Assembly (NCBI GenBank): GCA_020060485.1
Contig: JAGVAB010000144.1
Location: 1 to 64,000, forward strand
DNA: 64,000 nucleotides
Direction: 5' to 3'
DNA from: Anaerolineales bacterium
Lineage (GTDB): Bacteria; Chloroflexota; Anaerolineae; Anaerolineales; Anaerolineaceae
The translations under genes were made by a program, and so were the position numbers. Under the pieces are notes generated by a model. The model had not been told where the DNA came from and ran no database searches. It was given only the letters and a program-made list of their open reading frames with translations. Of this stretch, positions 8,630 to 17,649 are shown piece after piece; the stretch's first letter is position 1, and every line of letters begins with the position of its first letter.

Positions 8630-10371
8630 TTGGTGCCGCCTTTCATTGGGCAATGGAAGCAGTCTGCCAATTCAAATGGCGTAAGGAATGGATAACTGTG
8701 TCCATCCTTTTTTTCCAGAATTCTGGAAAGCAACACGGCTTGTGGCGGTGTCAGATAGGTACTGCGCAGCAAATCAACCTCATGGTATGCCTGGCGAATG
8801 GGAGCATCCAGCAGCAGCGTGCCCTTGCCCATTACAATCACCCGCTCGGCATATTCCGGCATTAAATACAGGTGGTGGGTAATTACGATGACCGTTTTGC
8901 CCATTTCATGAAGTTTGCGGCTGATCTCCAGAATGTAGTTTGCGCCGCGGTAATCCTGGCCGGTAGTCGGTTCGTCAAAGATGATGATCTCTGGCTGCAT
9001 CGCCAGAATGGCAGCAATGACCACCCGGGCGCGGTCACCTTTGGGTAATGCCAGCGGATGCATATGGCGCACACTCAGCAAGCCCATTGCTTCCAGCGCC
9101 TCCACCGTGCGCTGTTCCACTTCCTCCGCACTGTGCTTCATCGCTTTGAGCGCAAAAGACACTTCGTCACCAACCGTGGCATTGAAAATCTGATTGTCAG
9201 GATTTTGCGCCACGTAACCGATGCGCCGGGCCAGGTCAGACACAGACAATTTGGAAGAGCTGACCCCGCCGACTCGCACCTCTCCCGAAGTTGGTTTTAA
9301 CAAATTAAGAAAGTGCTTGACCAGGGTACTCTTGCCTGCCCCATTTTGACCAATGATGAGCACATATTCACCTTCACGAACATCCAGAGAAACACCATGT
9401 AAAGCCTGTGTACCATCCGGATAGACATGCCGTAAATCCTTGACATGCAGCAGCGACTCACCGGAATACTCAACCGGCTGGGGTATGGAATCAGACGGGT
9501 GTATGGAACAATCCGCTTTCTTCAGACTGAGCAAAAGTGATTCGCCCTCGTCCATGCGCACCGGAATTTTCGGAATTGCGATTGCTTTGTTCTGGATCAA
9601 ATAAAACGTTGAAGCTACCTGGGGAGGACGCACTGCATTTTCGTGCAGCATGGGAATGTTGGCATAGATCTCATCCGGCGTGCCCAGGGCGGTCAACTGA
9701 CCATTAGCAAGCAACCCAAGCCGGTCAGCATGTTCTGCCATCTCCTCGGCAGCATGGCTGGCCATGACAATGGTCATGCCCAGTTCTTTGTTCAATTCGC
9801 GCACCGTAGAGAACACCTCCTGGGCGCCGATTGGATCAAGCTGCGATGTCGGCTCGTCCAGCACCAGCAAATCCGGCTGAACCGCCAGAGCTGCAGCAAT
9901 TGCCAGGCGTTGTTTCTGTCCACCGGACAACTCCATGGGATGCTTCTTGTTTGTGTTTTCCAGACGCACGGCTTCCAACACGCGGGGGATCCTTTCGAGA
10001 ATGATTTCGCGCGGGAATTTCAAATTTTCCAGCGCAAATGCAATTTCGTTCTCCACCGATGTTGCAATCAGCTGGGTTTCCGGGTCCTCAAATACGATAC
10101 CCACATGCTGCGCCAGGGTACTGATAGGATGATCCACAGTGTCCAAACCCGAGATCGTGATCTTTCCAAAAAACCGGCCGCCGTAGAACTGCGGCACTAT
10201 CCCATTCAATGCGCAACACAGCGTTGTTTTACCAGCCCCTGTCGGTCCGATCAATCCAAAGAACTCACCCTTGCGGATTTCCAGGTTGACCTCACTCAGC
10301 ACCATGCCTTCCGAGCGGGGATACATGTAGGAAACTTTTTCCAGAATGGCAATTGGTTCTGTCATTTTCAT
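8626..10371 (-). CDS. Fused double ABC ATPase of an ECF transporter
   Basis: 581 residues from 10371 (MKMTEP; 10365 is an alternative). Two ABC domains are fused. Domain 1 has Walker A GPTGAGKTTL, signature LSGGQKQR and Walker B LLVLDEPTSQLDP. Domain 2 has Walker A GQNGAGKSTL and Walker B IIIFDEPTTGQD, but the signature is LPKGDRARV, a departure from LSGGQ. One composite ATP site is therefore degenerate, as known for several asymmetric ABC ATPases. It powers the ECF importer made with the flanking S and T components. It sits 67 bases after the S component and overlaps ecfT. Confidence 0.88.
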   Translation of the reverse strand: MKMTEPIAILEKVSYMYPRSEGMVLSEVNLEIRKGEFFGLIGPTGAGKTTLCCALNGIVPQFYGGRFFGKITISGLDTVDHPISTLAQHVGIVFEDPETQLIATSVENEIAFALENLKFPREIILERIPRVLEAVRLENTNKKHPMELSGGQKQRLAIAAALAVQPDLLVLDEPTSQLDPIGAQEVFSTVRELNKELGMTIVMASHAAEEMAEHADRLGLLANGQLTALGTPDEIYANIPMLHENAVRPPQVASTFYLIQNKAIAIPKIPVRMDEGESLLLSLKKADCSIHPSDSIPQPVEYSGESLLHVKDLRHVYPDGTQALHGVSLDVREGEYVLIIGQNGAGKSTLVKHFLNLLKPTSGEVRVGGVSSSKLSVSDLARRIGYVAQNPDNQIFNATVGDEVSFALKAMKHSAEEVEQRTVEALEAMGLLSVRHMHPLALPKGDRARVVIAAILAMQPEIIIFDEPTTGQDYRGANYILEISRKLHEMGKTVIVITHHLYLMPEYAERVIVMGKGTLLLDAPIRQAYHEVDLLRSTYLTPPQAVLLSRILEKKDGHSYPFLTPFELADCFHCPMKGGTK

Positions 10372-10438
10372 CCCATCAAATCCGGCCTGACTGCCAGCTC
10401 CACCCCGCATTCACTGGCAGTCAGGCTCATAAAAAAAT

Positions 10439-11224
10439 TTAGTAGATGGCGTTGGTGGGTTTTACCAGGCCGATCGCCCGCAAACCAGCGATGACACCCG
10501 TGCCAATCACGGTACCAATTGCGCAGCGAGAGAGAAACTCAATCGGGATCAGGGGAATTAACATGACCCAAATCTCTTCCGGCCAGTTGAACATGAAATA
10601 GGTAACAGCGGATTGGCAAACATGCGCAAGACCAAAGGTCATCCAAGTGCCCAGGAAGAGTCCCACAGCCACCATTCCTGTATTTTTTGACCCAATCCAC
10701 TTGGCAAACAAGGTGCGGGTTGGCAAAACAAAGAGCAAAATCGCCGACCAGTCCACAAAAGAACCCAAAATGGCATTACCAGCAGAAACACCATTCTGGA
10801 AGATGGCACGGCCGACAAAGAACAGGAAGGAAAGCACCGAAAGGACTGCGACCCCAATCCACCAGCCCTTGCGCTTGCCGCCCGTCATCATGATGCCTGC
10901 AGCGAAGCTGGTCACCACCGCACCATAGACTGAAACCGGCCACACGCCAGCAGTATGAGGCGCTACAAAGACACCGATCAGGGTGCCGATACCGGATGCG
11001 ACTGCCCCGGCGATGGGGCCAAGCACCCAGCCAATCAGGCCGAAGATGCCCTGGCTCATTGGAAAACTGCCGCCAGAGGCTAAAACCACAGAGAACGGGA
11101 TGAAAGCCAGAGCAGTGACGACAGCAGCCAGCACAACAATATACGCTACTGGTGCACCGTCAATTGCAGCCCCGCCCAAAAACTTTACTGAACGTTCCTC
11201 GCCAGAAGGTTGTGCAGAAGACAT
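10439..11224 (-). CDS. ECF transporter substrate-binding (S) component
   Basis: 261 residues, about six membrane segments, a 25-residue polar N-terminus and no signal peptide. Glycine- and proline-rich segments (SQGIFGLIGWVLGPIAG) resemble S components of the energy-coupling-factor family, which bind vitamins, their precursors or nucleobase-like molecules inside the membrane. The substrate is unknown. The cluster context suggests a heterocycle or cofactor-like compound. GAAAGGA is 8 nt upstream. The 143 bases before it hold no gene and could carry a weak secondary promoter. Confidence 0.72.
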   Translation of the reverse strand: MSSAQPSGEERSVKFLGGAAIDGAPVAYIVVLAAVVTALAFIPFSVVLASGGSFPMSQGIFGLIGWVLGPIAGAVASGIGTLIGVFVAPHTAGVWPVSVYGAVVTSFAAGIMMTGGKRKGWWIGVAVLSVLSFLFFVGRAIFQNGVSAGNAILGSFVDWSAILLFVLPTRTLFAKWIGSKNTGMVAVGLFLGTWMTFGLAHVCQSAVTYFMFNWPEEIWVMLIPLIPIEFLSRCAIGTVIGTGVIAGLRAIGLVKPTNAIY

Positions 11225-11367
11225 GTTATCTTTCCTTTCACTAGAAACAAGAGTTGAGCACGATTCAAAACAGAGTTATGAATTCATCCTTGCAAGCACC
11301 TTCTATATGCCGTTCCTCCTTTCTTTGCTCGTCGAGGGAAATATATCTACTTCAACATTTAAGAATA

Positions 11368-12132
11368 TCAACTCATAATACGTCCACCATCTATCTCGAT
11401 GGCCTGACCGTTAATATAGCGTGCTTCGTCAGATGCCAAAAATGCCACCAGGGCTGCGGTTTCATCAACAGTTCCCAATCGCTTCATCGGATTGGATTGG
11501 CAAAGCTCTGCCAAATATGACCCTTCTTCCCATCCATTTTCTTCACAAACCCGTTTATCCACCTGCCGCATCATCTCCGTATCTGCATGGCCCAGGCAGA
11601 CCGCATTGCAGTTGACATTGTATGGTCCCAGTTCCATGGCCACCGAACGAACCAGGCCAATTCCGCCGGTCTTGGCTGCCGAATAAGCAGCAGTGCCCGG
11701 CCAGGAGGTCTTGCCAGCCATGGAAGACATGACCACAATGCTGCCCGAATTCTGGGCGATCATATAGGGCGCCACCGCGTGACAGCTCAGAAAGGTACCC
11801 GTCAAATCAATATCCATGACAAGTTGCCAATCCTTAATCAAATCCTCTGTCAACGGGCCGCCGCGATAAACCCCGGCATTGGCAACCAACACATCAATCC
11901 GCCCCCATTGATCAATAACAGCTTGAAAGGAATTATGTACACACTGATGATCTGCAACATTGCAATATACCGCCATGCCATCCACTTCTTCGCTGGTTTC
12001 CCGGGCGCGATCCAGAACAATATCCAACACAGCCACTTTGGCACCCTCTGAAGAAAAACGCTGTGCACAAGTGCGACCAATACCCTGCGCCCCGCCAGTG
12101 ATCACCACTACTTTATTTTCAAAACGTTTCAT
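11368..12132 (-). CDS. SDR-family oxidoreductase (diacetyl/acetoin reductase-like)
   Basis: 254 residues from 12132, coupled to the E1 beta gene by ATGA, with GGGAG 6 nt upstream. A classical short-chain dehydrogenase: TGGAQGIGRT dinucleotide motif, NAG (NAGVYRGG), catalytic Ser in VVMSSMAG and YSAAK, and a C-terminal IDGGRIMS. It converts an alcohol to a ketone with NAD(P). Its position directly after acetoin-dehydrogenase-type E1 genes suggests that it makes or removes the alpha-hydroxyketone or diketone used by that complex. Unlike the two SDRs in operon A it has an intact Ser-Tyr-Lys triad. Confidence 0.8.
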   Translation of the reverse strand: MKRFENKVVVITGGAQGIGRTCAQRFSSEGAKVAVLDIVLDRARETSEEVDGMAVYCNVADHQCVHNSFQAVIDQWGRIDVLVANAGVYRGGPLTEDLIKDWQLVMDIDLTGTFLSCHAVAPYMIAQNSGSIVVMSSMAGKTSWPGTAAYSAAKTGGIGLVRSVAMELGPYNVNCNAVCLGHADTEMMRQVDKRVCEENGWEEGSYLAELCQSNPMKRLGTVDETAALVAFLASDEARYINGQAIEIDGGRIMS

Positions 12133-13115
12133 TGGCTTCTCCCACAAAGTCGGCGAACTGCATTGACCACATCCTCTGCACCGGGTAAAACATAATTTTC
12201 CAATTCCGGGCTGTACGGCAATGGCACATTTCTGGCGCCCACCCGCAAGATCGGCCCGTCCAGATATTCAAGCGCATCTTCAGCCAGCATCGCCGCGATT
12301 TCCGCACCCGGCCCATTTCGCAAATGGGCTTCATGGGCGATCACCACCCGCCCGGTCTTTGCCACCGAATCGATCAAGGTTTGCCGGTCAAGTGGTACCA
12401 GTGTGCGCGGGTCAATCACTTCAATTTCAATTCCCTCGGTTGCCAGCACCTCGGCCGCCTGCAAAGTCTTTTGAACCATAATCCCGATTGCAACCACGCT
12501 TGCATCCTTGCCAGAGCGCAAGATGTTAGCTTCCCCAAACGGCACCATGAAATCTTCATCTTCAGGCACCGGCCCTTGCAAGGCATACAACATTTTGTGT
12601 TCAAAGAAAAGTACCGGGTCTTCTCCGCGCATGGCTGTCTTGAGCAGCCCCTTGGCATCTGCTGGTGAGGCTGGCACCACGATCTTCAAACCGGGTATGT
12701 TCATGAACCACGATTCAGGACTCTGTGAATGTTGTGCCGCAGCCGAACCTGGCGCCCCGCTGGTGATGCGGATGGTCAAAGGCACATCTGCCCTGCCGCC
12801 GCTCATATAGCGCGCCTTGGCCACCTGATTGGCAATCTGGTCCCCGGCGCACATCAGAAAATCGCCAAACATGATCTCCACCACCGGGCGCATTCCTACC
12901 ATGGCCGCCCCAAGACCGCTGCCAATAATATTGATCTCTGAGATGGCGGTATCGCGAATGCGCTCTGGCCCAAATTCAGCCAGCATGTCATGGGAAACTC
13001 CCCACACCCCGCCAAATACACCCACATCCTCACCCATCAGGAAGACTGCCGGCTCGCGGCGCATTTCTTCACATAGGGCTTCACGAATGGCTTCTGAATA
13101 GCTGATCGTTCGCAT
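12129..13115 (-). CDS. 2-oxoacid/acetoin dehydrogenase E1 component, beta subunit
   Basis: 328 residues from the ATG at 13115 (MRTISYSEAIREAL, the usual family start, with GAAAGG 11 nt upstream); an ATG at 13124 is only 2 nt from that site. Transketolase-like pyrimidine-binding domain followed by the C-terminal transketolase domain: MGEDVGVFGG, HSQSPE, and EVIDPRTLVPLD are the conserved landmarks of PdhB/AcoB proteins. It forms the alpha2beta2 TPP enzyme with the upstream gene, 29 bases away. The matching E2 is at 39439-40782 in operon A. Confidence 0.9.
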   Translation of the reverse strand: MRTISYSEAIREALCEEMRREPAVFLMGEDVGVFGGVWGVSHDMLAEFGPERIRDTAISEINIIGSGLGAAMVGMRPVVEIMFGDFLMCAGDQIANQVAKARYMSGGRADVPLTIRITSGAPGSAAAQHSQSPESWFMNIPGLKIVVPASPADAKGLLKTAMRGEDPVLFFEHKMLYALQGPVPEDEDFMVPFGEANILRSGKDASVVAIGIMVQKTLQAAEVLATEGIEIEVIDPRTLVPLDRQTLIDSVAKTGRVVIAHEAHLRNGPGAEIAAMLAEDALEYLDGPILRVGARNVPLPYSPELENYVLPGAEDVVNAVRRLCGRSQ

Positions 13116-13144
13116 TGAAACCATAACCTTTCTCGTTCGTTTCC

Positions 13145-14176
13145 TTAAAACACCAGGCCGTTGTGCGTATCGGCATACACGCCTGCCAATGCATCCTCGG
13201 GTTCAGGTTTTTCTGCCGCAGCTGCAAATGCCACAGCTCCATCCAATTGGGCAAACACTTCACCCTGTATCTCCTCCAGATCGCCATCCTCAATCAGGCC
13301 AGATTGGATTAATTTGATCCGAAATACCTCAATTGGGTCACGCTTCTTCCAGGATTCAATCTCCTCCTGGGTGCGATAAATCTGCGGATCACCCTCGTAA
13401 TGGCCGCGGGTGCGGTAGGTCTTGGCTTCTATGAAAGTCGGCCCCTGTCCGGAACGGGCGCGTTCTGCCGCCTGAGAAACCGCTTCATACACCGCCAGCA
13501 CATCGTTGCCATCCACGATCACTCCGGGGAAACCATACCCGGCCGCCCGCAGCGCTAGATCCTTCACCGGGGTGCAGCGTGCAATGGCAGTCCCTTCGCC
13601 ATACAGATTGTTCTCGCAAAAGAAGATCACTGGCAAATTCCAGACACCAGCTTGGTTAGCAGCCTCGTGGAAAGAACCTTCATTGGTTGCGCCGTCGCCA
13701 AAAAATGCCAACGCCAGTCTTGGTTCGCCGCGCATTTTAAATCCCAGCGCAGCTCCCACCGCGATCGGTAAACCACCTCCGACGATACCATTTGCGCCGA
13801 GAATTCCCAATTCAAAATCTGCAATATGAAGTGAGCCACCGCGTCCCTTGCAATACCCGGGTGAACGGGCTGCCAGTTCGGCCATCATCTGCCGCGGGTC
13901 ACCGCCCTTGCCAATCAAATGCCCGTGACCGCGATGCGTACTGGTGATCACATCCTCTGCTTGTAATGCCAGACAGGCGCCCACAGCAGTGGCCTCCTGC
14001 CCCACACAGGAATGAATAAAACCTGGGATCAATCCGCCGCGCCGTTCTTCAATGGCACGCAGTTCAAATTCCCGCACCAAAGTCATCCTGCGAAACATTT
14101 CTGCCAGCAGTGCAGGTTCAAAATGACCTTTCAGATCTTTGGCTGCCGGCCCGGTCAACATGGATAAATCTGTCAT
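13145..14176 (-). CDS. 2-oxoacid/acetoin dehydrogenase E1 component, alpha subunit
   Basis: 343 residues from the ATG at 14176 (MTDLSMLTG), with GAGG 6 nt upstream. The TPP motif runs from FFGDGATNEGSFHEA to CENN. GHGHLIGKGGDPRQMMAEL and YCKGRGGSLHIAD are closer to acetoin dehydrogenase AcoA than to pyruvate dehydrogenase E1 alpha. The complex would cleave or decarboxylate an alpha-hydroxyketone or 2-oxoacid and pass the two-carbon unit to lipoyl-E2. It starts 34 bases after the SsnA-like gene. The exact substrate is an inference from family resemblance. Confidence 0.88.
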   Translation of the reverse strand: MTDLSMLTGPAAKDLKGHFEPALLAEMFRRMTLVREFELRAIEERRGGLIPGFIHSCVGQEATAVGACLALQAEDVITSTHRGHGHLIGKGGDPRQMMAELAARSPGYCKGRGGSLHIADFELGILGANGIVGGGLPIAVGAALGFKMRGEPRLALAFFGDGATNEGSFHEAANQAGVWNLPVIFFCENNLYGEGTAIARCTPVKDLALRAAGYGFPGVIVDGNDVLAVYEAVSQAAERARSGQGPTFIEAKTYRTRGHYEGDPQIYRTQEEIESWKKRDPIEVFRIKLIQSGLIEDGDLEEIQGEVFAQLDGAVAFAAAAEKPEPEDALAGVYADTHNGLVF

Positions 14177-14210
14177 CAGTACCTCATCCTTCAACCTACA
14201 ATCGTTTGAT

Positions 14211-15545
14211 TTATGCCTCAACGCGCGCCCATAATCGGGCAGCCTGTTCCCTGCAATGTGCCGCCAGTTGCTCCTGGTCTGTGCCAATCACCAGCCCATC
14301 ATCCACCAAGCAGCTTCCGGCTACCCATACTGTGCGCACATCGCGGCGCGAGCAATACAGCAACAACTGTTCCATCAGATTATGCACTTCCAGCGGGGTG
14401 GGCAAATGCGGTTCGATCAACTGCAAGTCTGCCTGCCAGCCAGTCTCGATCCGTCCGACCTTTTCCAGGCCCAGGGCACGCGCGCCGCCTTCTGTCGCCA
14501 GATGCCACACCTGCCCGGCAGGCATCACCCGCGGGTCAGTATGCGCCGCTTTATGGATCAAAAAAGCACCGCGCATAACTTCAAAGAAATCCGTTAAATA
14601 TCCATCACTTCCCAATCCCACCGTCATCCCGGAAGCCACCATTTCTGGTACAGGTGCAATCCCACCGCCCACTTCACAATTGGACAGGGGCATATGGCTG
14701 ACTCGTACACCAAGTTGGGCAAGCAACTCAATTTCGCGTGGGCTGATCTGCACGCACTGCGATGCCAGCATCCCGGGGCCAGCCACCCCCAACCCAGAAT
14801 AATATTCAATTGTGCGCAGACCGTTTCTTTGCAACATGACATTCGGCTCATATGTACCTTCTGACACATGCATATGGGTCAATACGTCATGCTCTGCCGC
14901 CAGATCGAAAGCCCGCCGGATGAATACATCTGAACAGGTAAAGGTTGTATGAAAACACATCATGCCTTGCAGCAGTCCATTCGCCTGCCGGCAGGAGCGG
15001 ATAAACTCCAGGTTTTCTTTGAGGCCAAGTTCACCATTGGCGTCACTGACCCGCTGGGTGGCTTCAAAAGACAAAGTCGCCCGCTGGCCAATTTTTCCAA
15101 CAACCTCGGCCTGGGCTGCCAATACTCCCGGCAATGCAAAAGGCGCTTCAGTGCAATCATAGAAAGTTGTGATCCCCCCGCGCACCATCTGGGTACAGTT
15201 ATACGCGCTGGCTGCACAGATCATAGCCGCATCCAGGCCATCTTCCACCAATGGCCACCAAAAGTCAGCCAGGAAAGGCCAGAAACCCGAAGGCGCTTTA
15301 CTGAGCGGGATACCATGCGCCAGAACACCATACAAGTGCGTATGAGCATCCACAAATCCAGGAGCCAAAACCTGGCCTGGCGCCTCACAGACTTCATCAT
15401 CCGGGAAGCGCTGCCGCAGTTCGGCATGCGTTCCCAGCTCGGTGATCTGCGTGCCCTGCAGACGCACTCCCCAGGCTTTGCGCGGGGATTCCTGTGCAGA
15501 GAGGATCATCCAGTCGGGAAGGATCAATACACCATTGCAACCCAT
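14211..15545 (-). CDS. SsnA-like metal-dependent amidohydrolase/deaminase
   Basis: 444 residues from the ATG at 15545, 4 bases after the permease stop, with AAGGGC 7 nt upstream. Amidohydrolase (ATZ/TRZ) family: metal-binding HTH in VDAHTHLYG (H68, H70), MHVSEG, and LGSDGYLTDFFE with the catalytic Asp. The length and the pattern FEATQR...ENLEF, SNCEVGGG and EVMRGAFLIHK match E. coli SsnA (442 residues), which is encoded in the E. coli yge/ygf purine-catabolism cluster. Probable hydrolytic deamination or ring opening of a nitrogen heterocycle; substrate unknown. Confidence 0.75.
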   Translation of the reverse strand: MGCNGVLILPDWMILSAQESPRKAWGVRLQGTQITELGTHAELRQRFPDDEVCEAPGQVLAPGFVDAHTHLYGVLAHGIPLSKAPSGFWPFLADFWWPLVEDGLDAAMICAASAYNCTQMVRGGITTFYDCTEAPFALPGVLAAQAEVVGKIGQRATLSFEATQRVSDANGELGLKENLEFIRSCRQANGLLQGMMCFHTTFTCSDVFIRRAFDLAAEHDVLTHMHVSEGTYEPNVMLQRNGLRTIEYYSGLGVAGPGMLASQCVQISPREIELLAQLGVRVSHMPLSNCEVGGGIAPVPEMVASGMTVGLGSDGYLTDFFEVMRGAFLIHKAAHTDPRVMPAGQVWHLATEGGARALGLEKVGRIETGWQADLQLIEPHLPTPLEVHNLMEQLLLYCSRRDVRTVWVAGSCLVDDGLVIGTDQEQLAAHCREQAARLWARVEA

Positions 15546-15549
15546 GCGA

Positions 15550-16380
15550 TTAGCCCTTGACCGCCCCTTCAACCATGCCCTGCATGAAATAGCGGCGCAT
15601 GACAATGAACAATATGATGGTAGGAACCATGATGACCACACACCCGGCTGCCAGTAGCTCATCCTGGTTTCCCTCCAGTGTATGCTGGAAAGTATACAAA
15701 CCCACCGTAGCCATATTCATTTTGGCTTTGTTGATCATCACCAACGGAGTGAAAAAATTATTCCAGTTATACACCAGGTTGATCAGGAAGGTCGCCACCA
15801 GACCAGGTGAAGATATTGGCACCACCACCCGCCAGAAAGCCTGGAAAGGTGTCGCTCCATCAATATAGGCTGCTTCTTCCAACTCGCGTGGAATGCTTTC
15901 AAAAAATCCTTTCATAATCCAGATACCCAGCGGAATACCGTATGCCCCCAGGATAATGATCATGACCGTGTATGTATTCAAAAGCTTAAGATCGCTGGCA
16001 ATTTTGTACAAGGGGATCATATTGGTCAGCGCTGGTAGCATCATCACAATGAAAACAAAGGTCTGCATCACATTCTTGCCTTTGAATTTCAGGCGGGCAA
16101 AGGCGTAGGCGGCCAAAGCCGAGCAGGCACAGGTAACAATCGCCCCACCCACTGCATTGATCACACTATTCAGCATCTGGCGCGGGAAAAGACCAAATTG
16201 CATCAAGCGCAGATAATTGCCAAAATAGAATTGATCGGGAATGATCTGGCTGGTCAACCCATAACCAGGTACCCGAAAGGAAACCATCAATGTGTAAAAT
16301 ACCGGGAACAGAAAAGCCAGCGATACCACAAGCAGGAACAAACTGGCAGGCAGGTTCTTGATGAAAGATTTGCTCTCCAT
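15550..16380 (-). CDS. ABC sugar-type importer permease (MalG/UgpE-like)
   Basis: 276 residues from 16380 (MESKSFIK), with GGGAG about 10 nt upstream. Six membrane segments and the EAA loop EAAYIDGATPFQAFW, which couples to the ATPase. It pairs with the permease at 16397-17323 and the binding protein at 17650-18987. No ATPase of the MalK type is present, so a shared sugar ATPase elsewhere in the genome is expected. Located between the permease partner and the SsnA-like gene. Confidence 0.9.
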   Translation of the reverse strand: MESKSFIKNLPASLFLLVVSLAFLFPVFYTLMVSFRVPGYGLTSQIIPDQFYFGNYLRLMQFGLFPRQMLNSVINAVGGAIVTCACSALAAYAFARLKFKGKNVMQTFVFIVMMLPALTNMIPLYKIASDLKLLNTYTVMIIILGAYGIPLGIWIMKGFFESIPRELEEAAYIDGATPFQAFWRVVVPISSPGLVATFLINLVYNWNNFFTPLVMINKAKMNMATVGLYTFQHTLEGNQDELLAAGCVVIMVPTIILFIVMRRYFMQGMVEGAVKG

Positions 16381-16396
16381 TGTATTCTTCTCCCTT

Positions 16397-17323
16397 CTAG
16401 GAAGCCAGAGCATTATCACGCCGCAGCGCACGAATATAGACGAATGCCAGCAAGGCATTGATCAAAAACAGCACCACTGCCAGAGCGGAGCCATAACCAA
16501 AATGGAAGAACTGGATTGCCTCACGGTACATATGCAGGCTGAGCACCTCGGTGGAACGTCCCGGCCCACCTCCTGTGATCGCCAGGAACATGCCAATCGA
16601 GTTGATAGCCTGGATCGAGAGGAAGACCAGGGTAACCAGGGTTGTGGGCAGCACCAGCGGCCAGGTTACCCGCCAGAATGTTTGCCAGGCTGTTGCCCCG
16701 TCAATGGCTGCTGCTTCATACACTTCCTTGGGAATGGTTTGCAGGCCGGCCAGGATCAGCAGCATCACAAACGCGGTGGAGCGCCAGATAGATGCCAGAA
16801 TGACGATTCCCATGGCACCAAAACCGGTGGCGATCAGGGTCACATTGCCAAACAATGGGCCAAGCAAATTTTGCAGCACCCCATAATCCCGGTAGAACAT
16901 CCAGCGCCAGGAAACCCCGGAAATGATCTCTGAAAGAACCCAGGGGATGAAAATGGCAACCATGTAAACCCCGCTTAAGCGGATCTTGCGGTTAAACAAG
17001 ATCGCCAACAAGAAAGCAATCATGCCCGTTAAAACCACAAAGATGACCAGGTAGATGCCCGTTAGACGTAAGGATTGCCAAAAGTCTTTGCTATCGAAGA
17101 TGATCTCGAAATTCTTCAACCCAATGAATTCCATCTCACCTTTGCGAATTCTGGTCATGCTCAAGTAGAAGCTGTATAAGGTGGGATAAAGACTGACAAC
17201 TACCAACATGATCATGGCAGGTGCAACCATCAAATAGGGATACAGTTTTCCCAAAAGTATCTTGCCTTTGAAAGAGTTCTCGTCCCGCAGCTTACTGTTA
17301 ATGCCGATCTGAAGGTTCGTCAT
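16397..17323 (-). CDS. ABC sugar-type importer permease (MalF/UgpA-like)
   Basis: 308 residues from 17323 (MTNLQIG), with a strong GGGAGGT 6 nt upstream; an upstream in-frame ATG at 17428 has no such site. Six or seven membrane segments and the EAA loop EAAAIDGATAWQTFW. It works with the partner permease 16 bases downstream. The 326-base gap that separates it from the binding-protein gene carries a strong stem-loop and no other gene. Confidence 0.9.
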   Translation of the reverse strand: MTNLQIGINSKLRDENSFKGKILLGKLYPYLMVAPAMIMLVVVSLYPTLYSFYLSMTRIRKGEMEFIGLKNFEIIFDSKDFWQSLRLTGIYLVIFVVLTGMIAFLLAILFNRKIRLSGVYMVAIFIPWVLSEIISGVSWRWMFYRDYGVLQNLLGPLFGNVTLIATGFGAMGIVILASIWRSTAFVMLLILAGLQTIPKEVYEAAAIDGATAWQTFWRVTWPLVLPTTLVTLVFLSIQAINSIGMFLAITGGGPGRSTEVLSLHMYREAIQFFHFGYGSALAVVLFLINALLAFVYIRALRRDNALAS

Positions 17324-17602
17324 CAAGGTACCTCCCTGGCCATAATACACAGTGCGGCCAAAATTCCTACTGATCCTGAATTTTAATATTTCCCAAAAAC
17401 CAATTCTTCTGGTGTACCGTCCTGCCATTTTTTACTCAAGACAAAAAATCAATTTGCTTTAGGGAAATTGAGCCCTCAACTGAATTCCAAGCCGTGCCAA
17501 TTTTCTTGAAAATGCAGTCGTTCAAATTGTAAATACGGATAAGAAATTTCCTGTTACATATTGACTGATCCTGTCATTGTCAGGGATTTGACCCGATCCA
17601 GC

Positions 17603-17636
17603 TTTTGCAGGGGCGCTTTGCGGCGCCCCTGCAAAA
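17603..17636 (-). other. Perfect intercistronic stem-loop after the binding-protein gene
   Basis: A 14-bp perfect inverted repeat (TTTTGCAGGGGCGC at 17603-17616, complement at 17623-17636) with a 6-nt loop, 13 bases after the stop of the substrate-binding protein. No U-tract follows on the minus strand, so it is better read as an mRNA 3'-stabiliser or processing site that keeps the binding-protein message more abundant than the permease message, as known for malE-malF. Partial termination is possible. Confidence 0.75.
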
Positions 17637-17649
17637 TTATCTTGGCGAA

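Noticed and set aside
17603..17636. Stem-loop after the solute-binding protein read as a rho-independent terminator
   Set aside because: A-runs, not T-runs, follow the stem in both directions; kept as a stem-loop of mRNA-stabiliser type.
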